A stretch of 54,598 nucleotides of DNA from Clostridia bacterium (GTDB lineage: Bacteria; Bacillota; Clostridia; Oscillospirales; Butyricicoccaceae), in NCBI GenBank assembly GCA_017408485.1, contig JAFQUM010000035.1:1-54598 (forward strand). The letters are read 5' to 3'. Shown piece after piece: positions 1 to 6,939 of this stretch. A program made the position numbers and the translations under genes. The notes under the pieces are model-generated. The model worked only from the letters and a program-made list of their open reading frames with translations, made no database searches and had not been told where the DNA came from. Each line of letters opens with the position of its first letter. The stretch's first letter is position 1.

Positions 1-56
1 AACGGCGGGTCGAGGTGTTTTGTCCGGCGCATGTCCGTACAAAAACTAATTGTTTA

Positions 57-87
57 AAAAACTCCTTATTCTGAAGGAGTTTTTTGC
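57..87. terminator. Rho-independent terminator
   Basis: An 8-bp inverted repeat (AACTCCTT / AAGGAGTT) is flanked by A-rich and T-rich runs on both sides. It can stop the minus-strand GNAT transcript and anything entering from the left edge. Confidence 0.75.
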
Positions 88-524
88 CATTTTGTTACTT
101 TTATCAATTGGCAAAAATCATATTCTTTAAAACCCAATTTGTCGTAGAGAGAGCCTTCTATCTCACTGTCGGGAGCAAGCTCAACGCGAAGCTGCTTTAC
201 AGCATCGGGGCAGTTGGCCTCCAAAAAGCTGAAGAACTCCATTGCCAGTCCCTTGTTTCTGTGCTCAGGGAGAACATAAAGCTCCTCAACACGCCAGATA
301 TTTCCGCCTTCTCTTTGGGAATATGTCTTGGAAACAAGAGCGTAGCCTACAGTTTCGCCATCGTTGATGATAACAAAAGCCGAAAGATAACGGCTGCCGC
401 GCATCATTTCTTTGTAAGTGTCGGTGATATGCTTTTCGGGTACTGTAAGTCCCGTCTCTTCGTAAAAGGCACGAACCAATTGCGTGTAAACGAGTTTATC
501 CGAGCGCTGGATCTTTCTAACCAT
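66..524 (-). CDS. GNAT family N-acetyltransferase
   Basis: Predicted acetyl-CoA-dependent N-acetyltransferase of 152 residues, a normal length for a single GNAT domain. The acetyl-CoA binding motif A is visible at about residues 79-96 (EELYVLPEHRNKGLAMEF), where the R-N-K-G-L-A run is the pyrophosphate-binding loop. A typical C-terminal segment follows (YDKLGFKEYDFC, where a Tyr and the GF turn are usual in GNATs). The substrate cannot be told from sequence. It lies 13 bases downstream of the dipeptidase gene on the same strand, so the two are probably co-transcribed, and the stop codon runs into the terminator at the window edge. Family assignment is firm; function beyond acetyl transfer is unknown. 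Confidence 0.85.
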   Translation of the reverse strand: MVRKIQRSDKLVYTQLVRAFYEETGLTVPEKHITDTYKEMMRGSRYLSAFVIINDGETVGYALVSKTYSQREGGNIWRVEELYVLPEHRNKGLAMEFFSFLEANCPDAVKQLRVELAPDSEIEGSLYDKLGFKEYDFCQLIKVTKWQKTPSE

Positions 525-537
525 CTATATCATCCTT

Positions 538-1506
538 TCAGACAGATTGTATGTCACCGAGTACACGAAGAACATTTTTATGACAGATCTTTTCAAGCTG
601 TGATTCGGTAAAATGTTTGCTGAGTGCATCCACAAGGCGAGGCATTCCCGTCCAGTTTTCAAACTCTACCTGATTGCTTATACCGTCAAAATCTGAGCCA
701 AAGCCTAAGGCATCAATACCTGCAACATTGGTGATATGAATTGCGTGACGGACCATATCCTCAATATATGCAATGCGTACCTCGGGTTCGGGATCTTGGA
801 GCTTGAGGAATCTGTCACAGAAATTGAGACCTGTCACACCGCCTTTTTCACCTAAGACCTTAAGCATATCATCGGTAAGATTTCTGGGATGGGGAGCAAG
901 AGCGCGGGCATTTGAGTGGGTAGCAATAAAGGGCTTCTTAGAATGACGGGCTACATCATAAAATCCACCATCGCTCAAATGGGAAACATCAATGGCGATT
1001 CCAAGCTGATTGCATTTTTCAACTACATCAAAGCCAAAGGGTTTAAGACCCTTTGCCATAAGCTCAGGGTCACGGGAGTTTGGATAAGCAAGTTGATTTT
1101 CATAGTTCCAGGTAAGACCGGTGCATCGAACTCCGTCGGCGTAAAATCTATCTAAACTGTCAAGAGTTTGAATAACAAATGCGTCTTCAAGCGAGATGAC
1201 AGCACTAACAAGACCTTTTTCACTGTTTGCCAATATTTCATCAGGTGTCCTCGCCTGAGCAACTATGTCGGAGTTTGCTTCCATCTCGTTGCGGAACTTG
1301 TTGAGTAGCTTATTATATTGATCAAGCAGGGGAGCGCCGCTTTCACTTTCCCATTCCATTATTCCTTTGGGAATGTAAAAAGCATAGAATTGCGCCATTC
1401 CGTTTCCTGCTTTTAGTTTTTCTAATGAAGCACACAGATCGCTATCACGCAGAGGCTTTTTTATACCTCTGACCATAGTGTCACAGTGCATATCTATACA
1501 AAACAT
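538..1506 (-). CDS. Membrane dipeptidase (peptidase family M19)
   Basis: Renal-dipeptidase-type zinc hydrolase of 322 residues that would cleave dipeptides, often with broad or D-residue specificity. The metal ligand motif HCDT is at residues 8-11. Other conserved blocks are EDAF in the middle, HSNARALAPHPRNLTDD (the His-Ser region and the substrate-binding DD), and GFGSDFDG near residue 270. The length matches the bacterial cytoplasmic members, and no signal peptide is present, so it is likely intracellular. A good GGAGG precedes the ATG. It sits 52 bases after metK with a small hairpin between, so part of its expression may be readthrough from the SAM-regulated promoter. The natural substrate is not inferable. 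Confidence 0.9.
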   Translation of the reverse strand: MFCIDMHCDTMVRGIKKPLRDSDLCASLEKLKAGNGMAQFYAFYIPKGIMEWESESGAPLLDQYNKLLNKFRNEMEANSDIVAQARTPDEILANSEKGLVSAVISLEDAFVIQTLDSLDRFYADGVRCTGLTWNYENQLAYPNSRDPELMAKGLKPFGFDVVEKCNQLGIAIDVSHLSDGGFYDVARHSKKPFIATHSNARALAPHPRNLTDDMLKVLGEKGGVTGLNFCDRFLKLQDPEPEVRIAYIEDMVRHAIHITNVAGIDALGFGSDFDGISNQVEFENWTGMPRLVDALSKHFTESQLEKICHKNVLRVLGDIQSV

Positions 1507-1527
1507 ATTTGCCTCCGTTAAAGCAAG

Positions 1528-1552
1528 CCGAGGAGAAATACCCCTCGGCTGT
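1528..1552 (-). terminator. Hairpin between metK and dipeptidase gene
   Basis: Arms AGCCGAGG and CCTCGGCT enclose about nine bases. On the minus strand it is followed only by a weak T-containing stretch (TGCTTT), so it is probably a partial terminator or an mRNA processing or stability element between metK and the dipeptidase gene rather than a full stop. Confidence 0.45.
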
Positions 1553-1558
1553 ATGGGC

Positions 1559-2746
1559 TTATTTTACGTATTGCTTAAGCTCCTCAACCTTGTCAAGACG
1601 CTCCCAAGGCAGATCAAGATCGGGTCTTCCAAAGTGACCGTATGCAGCGGTCTGACGATAGATTGGAGCACGCAGACCGAGGTTTTCGATCATAGCGGCG
1701 GGGCGGAAGTCAAAGTGACGGGAAGCTATTGCGGAAAGCTCCTCAGCGCTGAACTTAGATGTGCCGAATGCTTCAACCGAAACAGAGACGGGACGTGCTA
1801 CGCCGATAGCATATGCAAGCTGAATCTCACAGCTCTTGCACAGACCTGCGGCAACAAGGTTCTTAGCGGCATATCTTGCCATATAAGCGGCACTGCGGTC
1901 AACCTTGGTGGGGTCTTTTCCGGAGAATGCACCGCCGCCGTGACGGGCAAATCCACCATAGGTGTCGACGATGATCTTTCTGCCGGTGAGACCGCTGTCA
2001 CCCTGAGGTCCGCCGACTACGAATCTGCCGGTGGGGTTGATGTGAAAGACGGTATCCTTTGTGACAAGTCTCTTGGGCAGAGAGGGAAGTATGACTTCTT
2101 CAATGATAGAATCGTGAAGATCCTTCATAGAAATGTCGGGGGTGTGCTGTGTAGAAACAACAACGGTGTCAATGCGCTCAGGGGTGCCATCTTCGCCGTA
2201 AAGAACACTGACCTGGCTCTTTCCGTCGGGAAGAACAAAGGGCAGAGTCTTATTCTTTCTTACCTCTGCAAGCTTGCGGGTAATGTTATGTGCGTATGTA
2301 ATGGGGGCGGGCATCAACTCAATGGTCTCGTCGTTGGCAAAACCAAACATCATACCCTGATCGCCTGCACCGATAAGGTCAAAAGCATCGCTTCCGCCCT
2401 TGCGGTTTTCAAGAGCATTGTTAACACCCATTGCAATGTCGGGACTCTGTGCATCAATGCTGGAAAGCACTGCGCAGGTCTTGTAATCAAATCCCGAGTG
2501 AGCTCCGTCGTATCCGATGTCGCGGATAACATTGCGCACTGTGGCAGGAATGTCAACATAACAGTCGGTTGTGATCTCACCAAATACCATTACCATACCT
2601 GTTGTAGCGCAGGTCTCACAAGCTACATGAGCGTTTTTGTCTTCTGCTAAGATTGCGTCGAGAATGCCATCAGAAACCTGATCGCACAATTTGTCGGGAT
2701 GTCCTTCGGTGACGCTTTCCGAAGTAAAAAGTTTTCTCTGTGCCAT
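1559..2746 (-). CDS. metK: S-adenosylmethionine synthetase
   Basis: Methionine adenosyltransferase, which makes S-adenosylmethionine from methionine and ATP in the cytoplasm. At 395 residues it is the normal family length. Diagnostic blocks include [16 protein letters not shown] at residues 15-30 (ATP and metal binding), [12 protein letters not shown] (the family signature near residue 115), and [19 protein letters not shown] (the P-loop-like second signature). It is transcribed from a promoter upstream of a SAM-I riboswitch and terminator, so its own product should shut it off. The gene appears intact. The long opposite-strand frame across it is a coding shadow. Confidence 0.98.
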   Translation of the reverse strand: MAQRKLFTSESVTEGHPDKLCDQVSDGILDAILAEDKNAHVACETCATTGMVMVFGEITTDCYVDIPATVRNVIRDIGYDGAHSGFDYKTCAVLSSIDAQSPDIAMGVNNALENRKGGSDAFDLIGAGDQGMMFGFANDETIELMPAPITYAHNITRKLAEVRKNKTLPFVLPDGKSQVSVLYGEDGTPERIDTVVVSTQHTPDISMKDLHDSIIEEVILPSLPKRLVTKDTVFHINPTGRFVVGGPQGDSGLTGRKIIVDTYGGFARHGGGAFSGKDPTKVDRSAAYMARYAAKNLVAAGLCKSCEIQLAYAIGVARPVSVSVEAFGTSKFSAEELSAIASRHFDFRPAAMIENLGLRAPIYRQTAAYGHFGRPDLDLPWERLDKVEELKQYVK

Positions 2747-2782
2747 AATTTTTGCACCTTTCTGTTATATTTAACAAAAGAA

Positions 2783-2808
2783 AAGGCTCCCAATCAAAGG
2801 AGCCTTGA
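2783..2808 (-). terminator. Riboswitch-controlled terminator ahead of metK
   Basis: Arms AAGGCTCC and GGAGCCTT (positions 2783-2790 and 2799-2806), read on the minus strand, are followed by TTTTCTTTTGTT. It lies between the SAM-I aptamer and the metK start and is the expression platform. The aptamer's 3' P1 strand ends in AAGGAG, which could take part in the alternative antiterminator pairing. Confidence 0.85.
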
Positions 2809-2820
2809 AATTACAAAACA

Positions 2821-2916
2821 CTCCTTATCGTTGTTAGCGGAGCCACCTTGATATGCATCAGGTTGGCGTGAGGTCATTGAGCTAACCCTCTACCTCAACT
2901 CTGGATAACGAAGCCT
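2821..2916 (-). promoter_or_regulatory. SAM-I (S-box) riboswitch aptamer
   Basis: On the minus strand the leader contains the S-box landmarks in order: TTATCCAGAG at the 5' P1/P2 junction, GAGGTAGAGGG, a GACCTCACGCCAACCTG block with the conserved GCAACC-like element, AAGGTGGC, and the closing AACGATAAGGAG that pairs TTATC with GATAA. The order and spacing match SAM-I aptamers. It is followed by an intrinsic terminator and metK, the classical arrangement in which SAM binding ends transcription. Identified by eye; a covariance search was not possible. Confidence 0.93.
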
Positions 2917-2933
2917 ATTCATTTATCATAGAT

Positions 2934-2962
2934 AATATACCACTTTTTTAATAAAAAAGCAA
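2934..2962 (-). promoter_or_regulatory. Promoter of the metK riboswitch leader
   Basis: Minus-strand -35 TTGCTT (2957-2962), 17-base spacer and -10 TATATT (2934-2939). Transcription would begin about 10 bases before the SAM-I aptamer. Confidence 0.75.
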
Positions 2963-3063
2963 TAGAAAAATATTTTTCTTAATTGTTGCCTAAGCAACAT
3001 ACTTTTTATACATTATGTGGTATATTACTAACACTAAAACACAATATATGGAGGTTTGAAGCT

Positions 3064-3330
3064 ATGACAGATATTAAAGTTATCGGCGGAGAAATGACAC
3101 AGACCGAAATTGATGCTTATGTAGCCCACGTCAGAGAAAAAGACCCTACCAAGGTTTTGAAATATCTTAACATCAAAATTGATGGTGAGTTTGTTGATCT
3201 TGAGTATGAGTTTTTGCCCACAAAGTTTCAGCGTATACGCCGCATAACCGGCTATCTTGTTGGAGATATGAGCCGCTGGAATAATGCTAAGACAGCAGAA
3301 GAAAAAGACAGAGTAAAACACGGTGTATAA
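3064..3330 (+). CDS. Stand-alone NrdD C-terminal (glycyl radical)-like protein
   Basis: Protein of 88 residues resembling only the extreme C-terminus of class III anaerobic ribonucleotide reductase. Residues 59-65 read RRITGYL, matching the RVCGYL / RVTGYL glycyl-radical loop, with the candidate radical glycine at position 63. It is followed by a WNNAK...EE..RVKH tail equivalent to the FN.GK..E...RVKH end of NrdD. The reductase barrel and the CxxC zinc-binding pairs of full NrdD are absent. Short proteins of this type are often labelled anaerobic ribonucleoside-triphosphate reductase, which is misleading for a single small domain. The start at 3064 is chosen because GGAGG lies 9 bases upstream; an upstream in-frame ATG lacks a site. 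Whether it carries a radical is unproven. Confidence 0.8.
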   Translation: MTDIKVIGGEMTQTEIDAYVAHVREKDPTKVLKYLNIKIDGEFVDLEYEFLPTKFQRIRRITGYLVGDMSRWNNAKTAEEKDRVKHGV

Positions 3331-3332
3331 TA

Positions 3333-3362
3333 AAAACACGGAGGCATCCTCCGTGTTTTTTA
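3333..3362 (+). terminator. Rho-independent terminator
   Basis: Perfect 10-bp stem AACACGGAGG / CCTCCGTGTT with a 3-base loop and a following T run. It ends the NrdD-like transcript. Confidence 0.9.
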
Positions 3363-3370
3363 TTTTGCTG

Positions 3371-3398
3371 TTGCTTTTGAAATGAATAGTGGTAAAAT
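3371..3398 (+). promoter_or_regulatory. Promoter for the LURP-one/TfoX small-gene operon
   Basis: -35 TTGCTT (3371-3376), 16-base spacer and -10 TAAAAT (3393-3398), followed after about 25 bases by the AGGGTGA ribosome binding site of the next gene. Confidence 0.55.
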
Positions 3399-3434
3399 AA
3401 AAATCAAACGATTATATTTTATCAGGGTGATTAT

Positions 3435-3908
3435 ATGAAACTTTTATTCAAGCAAAGATTTTTCTCTTGGTTTGACAGCTATGATATTTACGACGAGAGT
3501 GGGGAGACTGTATTTACCGTACGCGGTGAGCTTTCGTGGGGACATCTGCTTCGTATATACGACAGATATGGCAATGAGGTAGGCTGCGTCAAAGAACGGG
3601 TACTTACTTGGCTTCCTAAGTTTGAGATGTATTCTAAAAACGAGTACTTGGGATGCATTAAAAAGGAGTTTACCTTTTTTATTCCAAAGTTCACTATAGA
3701 TTTTAACGGATGGCAGGTAGATGGAGACCTTATGGAATGGGACTACGATATAAGAAATGCTTGCGGCATAGGTATTGCAAGCGTTTCAAAACAGCTGTTT
3801 AATTGGACTGATACATATGTGATCGATGTACCTGATCCTGATAATGCCTTGTATGCACTTATGCTCGTGCTTGCAATAGATGCAGAAAAGTGCTCAAGAA
3901 GAGACTAA
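3435..3908 (+). CDS. LURP-one-related family protein
   Basis: Protein of 157 residues with the LURP-one/tubby-like fold pattern: repeated short beta-strand pairs such as YDIYDESGETVFTVRGE and LRIYDRYGNEVGCVKE, then a basic LPKFEMYSKNEYLG segment. Family members are small single-domain proteins built as a 12-stranded barrel; the bacterial members have no settled function, though a lipid or membrane-associated role is often suspected for the fold. No signal peptide or membrane segment is present, so it should be cytoplasmic. It is the first gene of a tight three-gene run (9-base gap, then a 4-base overlap). The family call rests on the strand pattern and length. Confidence 0.7.
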   Translation: MKLLFKQRFFSWFDSYDIYDESGETVFTVRGELSWGHLLRIYDRYGNEVGCVKERVLTWLPKFEMYSKNEYLGCIKKEFTFFIPKFTIDFNGWQVDGDLMEWDYDIRNACGIGIASVSKQLFNWTDTYVIDVPDPDNALYALMLVLAIDAEKCSRRD

Positions 3909-3917
3909 GAGGCGGCT

Positions 3918-4238
3918 ATGGCAACAGGTAAAGAGTACAAGGAATATATTTTAGAACAGCTATCCAACATTGATGGAATATCCTGCCGTTCAATGATGGG
4001 AGAGTACATAATATACATTGACGGAAAGATAGCCGCGTACCTGTGTGATAATAGATTTCTTGTAAAGGATATGCCCTGTACAACATCAATGCTTAAAGAA
4101 GCAAAGAGAGAAATTCCATATGAAGGAGCAAAAGAAATGCTTCTTGTAGAAAACACGGACGACAGAGCTTTTTTAAAAGAATTGCTCGAGACGGTGAATG
4201 AGCATCTTCCGCCACCAAGTAATAGGAGAAAGAAATGA
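3918..4238 (+). CDS. TfoX/Sxy N-terminal domain protein
   Basis: Protein of 106 residues consisting of a TfoX N-terminal domain. Visible features are the opening amphipathic helix, the RSMMGEYIIYIDGKIAAYL core (equivalent to the RxMFGGxGIY motif) and the D-N-R-FLVK strand. In gamma-proteobacteria full-length TfoX/Sxy is a competence co-regulator; the short N-domain-only proteins common in Bacillota have no established role, so a competence function should not be assumed. The C-terminus is a short basic tail. The stop codon overlaps the start of the next gene (ATGA), indicating translational coupling. Confidence 0.85.
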   Translation: MATGKEYKEYILEQLSNIDGISCRSMMGEYIIYIDGKIAAYLCDNRFLVKDMPCTTSMLKEAKREIPYEGAKEMLLVENTDDRAFLKELLETVNEHLPPPSNRRKK

Positions 4239-4567
4239 ATTGCTGCGACCTTGGTAGTGTTGAAATCATAAAAGAATATGATCCCAAACCTAAAAATCCT
4301 GACGGAAGTATAAGGTGGTTCTTGTACCGATGGGATGACGGTAAGGATGGAATCCGTAAGCTTGTAAGATGCAGGGATTGCGGAAAATACTATCTCATTC
4401 AATCCTACCATTTAAACAAGTTTTCCGATAAAAGGAATGTACTGTTTGAGGATTGGTACGAGGTGCGTGACGAGTGTCAGGCAGATCATTTCAATAGGAT
4501 GTATACAGGTATTCAATTAGAAAGGGAAATAGATCCCGCATTTCACTTTGAAATAAATACTACATAA
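4235..4567 (+). CDS. Hypothetical protein with CxxC motif
   Basis: I do not recognise this 110-residue protein. It has a Cys pair at the start (C3, C4), a CRDC motif at residues 46-49 followed by GKYYL, and later C81 and H85 (ECQADHF), an arrangement that could bind a metal as a small zinc ribbon. The central CRDCGKYYLIQSYHL resembles treble-clef-like knuckles in other small Bacillota proteins. It is acidic overall and has no signal or membrane segment. The 4-base overlap with the TfoX-N gene and the strong terminator right after it place it at the end of that operon. The reading frame is well supported by context and coding character; function is unknown. Confidence 0.7.
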   Translation: MNCCDLGSVEIIKEYDPKPKNPDGSIRWFLYRWDDGKDGIRKLVRCRDCGKYYLIQSYHLNKFSDKRNVLFEDWYEVRDECQADHFNRMYTGIQLEREIDPAFHFEINTT

Positions 4568-4606
4568 GAACAACGGGCAAGGCGGAAAGCCTTGCCCGTT
4601 GTTCTT
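4566..4606. terminator. Strong bidirectional terminator
   Basis: A 17-bp perfect stem (AAGAACAACGGGCAAGG / CCTTGCCCGTTGTTCTT) with a small loop starts at the stop codon of the preceding gene. It lacks a long T run, but stem strength suggests it ends the small-gene operon. Confidence 0.75.
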
Positions 4607-4643
4607 GCGGTCGTAGTCGTGAAAGGAGAAAGATATGAAGAAA

Positions 4644-5510
4644 TTATCTGTTTTTACCAACAAAGAAGAGAGCAATAGTACCGGGACCTGAATGCGCGCC
4701 GATGACAGTGCCTACGTCGGTGATGATATCGACCTTTACGCCGTAGCGAGTGTTGAGCATTTCTTCGAGGATCTTGACATCATTAAGACAGTCACCATGA
4801 GAAATATAAACAGTTCCTCCGCTTTTGTTTTGCGCAAGCTCACCGAACTGGTCAGCAATGGCTGAAAGGGCGGATTTTCTGCCGCGAACCTTAGAAACAC
4901 TGACTAACTTGCCCTCATCATCAACATGCAGAACGGGCTTGATTCCAAGCAGACCGCCCACAAAGGCGAGGGCGGGGCTGATTCTTCCACCGCGTTTGAG
5001 GTAAACAAGATCATCAACGGAGAACCAATGGCATATGTTGAGACGAGTGTCTTCAACAAACTGTGCTACTTCTTCTATTGTTGCACCGCTGTTTTTCTTT
5101 TGCACGGCAAAATATACAAGTAATCCCTGACCTGCAGAAGCACAAAGAGTGTCAACGGTAAGAATCTTGCGATCGGGGTATTTTTCAAGCAGTTCATCGG
5201 CTGCTATTTTTGCTGAATTATATGTAGTGGAGAGGCCGGAAGAAAAGCCGAGATAGAGAATATCCTTGCCCTGTTTTAATATCTCTTCAAAAGCGGCAGA
5301 GAAAGCTTGAGGATTGATCGCGGAAGTTTTTGCAATTCCACCCGCCCTCATTCTTTCATAAAACTCGGTGATATCCATCTCGTCGTTGGAATATTCCTTG
5401 TCCTCGCCATCAAATCGAAAGCTGAGATTCATATATTGCACACCCCACTCCGCAAGGGTGGGAGCTTTAATGTCGCAAGCTGAATCGGTAAAAATAATAT
5501 AATTGCTCAT
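4644..5510 (-). CDS. DegV family fatty-acid-binding protein
   Basis: DegV family protein of 288 residues, the usual length. These proteins bind a fatty acid in a cleft between two domains and, as FakB, present it to the kinase FakA; several paralogues per genome are normal. Visible blocks are the N-terminal IIFTDSACDI (D-S-x-C/A-D), TSAINPQAF, LGFSSGLSTTY (the conserved S-G-L-S/T-x-T-Y fatty-acid head-group site), DTLCASAGQGLL, and KRGGRISPA. It lies 37 bases downstream of a MarR gene and shares its promoter. No FakA is present in the window, so the partner is presumably elsewhere. Confidence 0.93.
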   Translation of the reverse strand: MSNYIIFTDSACDIKAPTLAEWGVQYMNLSFRFDGEDKEYSNDEMDITEFYERMRAGGIAKTSAINPQAFSAAFEEILKQGKDILYLGFSSGLSTTYNSAKIAADELLEKYPDRKILTVDTLCASAGQGLLVYFAVQKKNSGATIEEVAQFVEDTRLNICHWFSVDDLVYLKRGGRISPALAFVGGLLGIKPVLHVDDEGKLVSVSKVRGRKSALSAIADQFGELAQNKSGGTVYISHGDCLNDVKILEEMLNTRYGVKVDIITDVGTVIGAHSGPGTIALFFVGKNR

Positions 5511-5547
5511 TGGAGAGATCTCCTTTTTCTCTGTATATTTATAACTA

Positions 5548-6009
5548 TTAATCGATATCGTCGGGGATACCGTTTTTGCTCAAAAATCTAAGGTTTGCAG
5601 CGATTGATTCCAATCCATCATAAAAAATAGTCCGTTTTTCCACATCAAGATCTCTGCCGGCGTACTGTACCGCAGAAGCGGCTCGTTGATAGACCTGCTC
5701 GGCGGCTTTTTTTCCTGCTTCGGTGAGTTTATAATTACCGCGATAAAGACTTTGTCCGTTCGATTCTTTTGTAACAAATCCTTTATCTTCCATAATTGAC
5801 ATCATACGCGACACATCTGCCTTATCTCTGCCGCATAGTTCACAAAGCTGTGGAGCTGTAACTCCGTTAGGAAAACGAAGGAGAGTGAGCAGATAGACCG
5901 AGTGTGTACCCTTAAGTCCATGTCGTTCCATTTCATCGGCGGTAAGTTTGTGCCAATGACGGGAAATCTCTGAAATAGCATAAGAAAACCGTTCAAATCT
6001 GTCTATCAT
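5548..6009 (-). CDS. MarR family transcriptional regulator
   Basis: Winged-helix MarR protein of 153 residues. The recognition helix region reads APQLCELCGRDKADVSRMMSIMEDKGFV (quoted in part: KADVSRMMSIMEDKGF), followed by the wing. Helical dimerisation segments flank it. It is the first gene of an operon with degV, and a 16-bp inverted repeat covers its own -35 element, which points to autorepression and co-regulation of degV. Because the partner gene is a fatty-acid-binding protein, a FabT-like response to fatty acids or acyl chains is a reasonable guess, but nothing in the sequence fixes the ligand. Confidence 0.92.
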   Translation of the reverse strand: MIDRFERFSYAISEISRHWHKLTADEMERHGLKGTHSVYLLTLLRFPNGVTAPQLCELCGRDKADVSRMMSIMEDKGFVTKESNGQSLYRGNYKLTEAGKKAAEQVYQRAASAVQYAGRDLDVEKRTIFYDGLESIAANLRFLSKNGIPDDID

Positions 6010-6040
6010 ACCTTGCTCCTTAACATATAATTACATAGAT

Positions 6041-6075
6041 ATTATACAGTTAAGATGTTGAATTGTCAACAATTC
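6041..6075 (-). promoter_or_regulatory. marR-degV promoter with overlapping MarR-type operator
   Basis: Minus-strand -35 TTGACA (6064-6069), 17-base spacer and -10 TATAAT (6041-6046). The palindrome GAATTGT-CA-ACAATTC (6060-6075) is centred on the -35 box and has the size expected for a MarR dimer site, so the operon is probably repressed by its own first product. Confidence 0.8.
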
Positions 6076-6090
6076 TATGGATAAAAATAT

Positions 6091-6112
6091 CGGCACAGTA
6101 ACAACTGTGCCG
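6091..6112 (-). terminator. Terminator of the HAD phosphatase gene
   Basis: Perfect 9-bp stem CGGCACAGT / ACTGTGCCG with a 4-base loop, followed on the minus strand by ATATTTTTAT. Confidence 0.85.
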
Positions 6113-6116
6113 AATC

Positions 6117-6767
6117 TTAGCCAAGAATTTGTTTTGTTATCTCGTCGGGGGAGCGTACGATAAGCTTGGCTCCGTGTTTTTTAAGAAAAGCCTCTTCTCT
6201 GAATCCCCAGGTGACGATTATTGCATCCATGTGGGCATTTTCTGCAGTGGCAATATCCACCTCGCTATCGCCGATATAAACAGCATCCTTGCGGTCGATT
6301 CCGAGTTTGGAAAGTACTTCGTTTACCGAATCGGGAGAAGGCTTTCGGGGGATACCATCTCGTCTGCCTAAAGATATATCAAACAGATCGGGAAAGTATT
6401 GATCGGATAACTTTTTTACCGCGATGTCATCTTTGTTTGATACAACTGCCGTAATACAACCTGCCTTACGCAGGGTATCTATGCACGATTCGATCCCTTC
6501 ATAGGGGCGAGTCTTTATAGCGCAGTTATCGGGGTAATATTGAGCAAAAGTATCGTGGATAGTATCAATATCCCTTTGTGGTGCGTTGCCGCCTGCGGCA
6601 CGCTCAATAAGCTTCCATACACCGTCACCGAGAAAGCTTTTTATTTCATCTACGCTACGCGCGGGATATCCGCACTGTGTGAGCGCATAATTTACGCTAT
6701 CGGTCAGGTCCTCAAGCGTGTCAAGGATCGTGCCGTCCATATCAAAGATCGCAAGTTTATACTTCAT
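6117..6767 (-). CDS. HAD superfamily phosphatase (phosphoglycolate phosphatase-like)
   Basis: Haloacid-dehalogenase-type hydrolase of 216 residues. Motif I FDMDGTILDT begins at residue 8 with both catalytic aspartates; motif II is VVSNKDD; the conserved Lys and motif IV are in RKPSPDSV and YIGDSEVDI. A helical cap lies between motif I and motif II (subfamily I), as in Gph and PpaX. Substrates of this group are small phosphate esters such as phosphoglycolate or pyrophosphate and cannot be assigned from sequence. It is a single-gene unit with its own promoter (TTGAAA-17-TATAAT) and terminator. Confidence 0.9.
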   Translation of the reverse strand: MKYKLAIFDMDGTILDTLEDLTDSVNYALTQCGYPARSVDEIKSFLGDGVWKLIERAAGGNAPQRDIDTIHDTFAQYYPDNCAIKTRPYEGIESCIDTLRKAGCITAVVSNKDDIAVKKLSDQYFPDLFDISLGRRDGIPRKPSPDSVNEVLSKLGIDRKDAVYIGDSEVDIATAENAHMDAIIVTWGFREEAFLKKHGAKLIVRSPDEITKQILG

Positions 6768-6790
6768 TTTTTCACCTCCGTGACCATTAG

Positions 6791-6819
6791 ATTATAGCAC
6801 GGAAAAACTATAGTTTCAA
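6791..6819 (-). promoter_or_regulatory. Promoter of the HAD phosphatase gene
   Basis: Minus-strand -35 TTGAAA (6814-6819), 17-base spacer and -10 TATAAT (6791-6796), with a GGAGGTG ribosome binding site just downstream before the ATG. Confidence 0.8.
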
Positions 6820-6861
6820 GATATTGGAATGAGGAGATAATAGACACTTAAGCATAATTTG

Positions 6862-6891
6862 TTGACTAGTATGGGGGTACTGTGGTATAAT
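6862..6891 (+). promoter_or_regulatory. Promoter for the DivIVA-like gene
   Basis: -35 TTGACT (6862-6867), 18-base spacer and -10 TATAAT (6886-6891), with AAAGGAG and the start codon about 40-50 bases downstream. Confidence 0.8.
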
Positions 6892-6939
6892 TCAGTTTAT
6901 GAATGATTTGTGAACTTGTCCCAGAAAGGAGTACAAGAG

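Noticed and set aside
1478..2650. Long plus-strand frame of 390 codons opposite metK
   Set aside because: It is antisense to a certain metK, has a low-complexity Cys/Ser/Val composition typical of a shadow frame, and no promoter or ribosome binding site.
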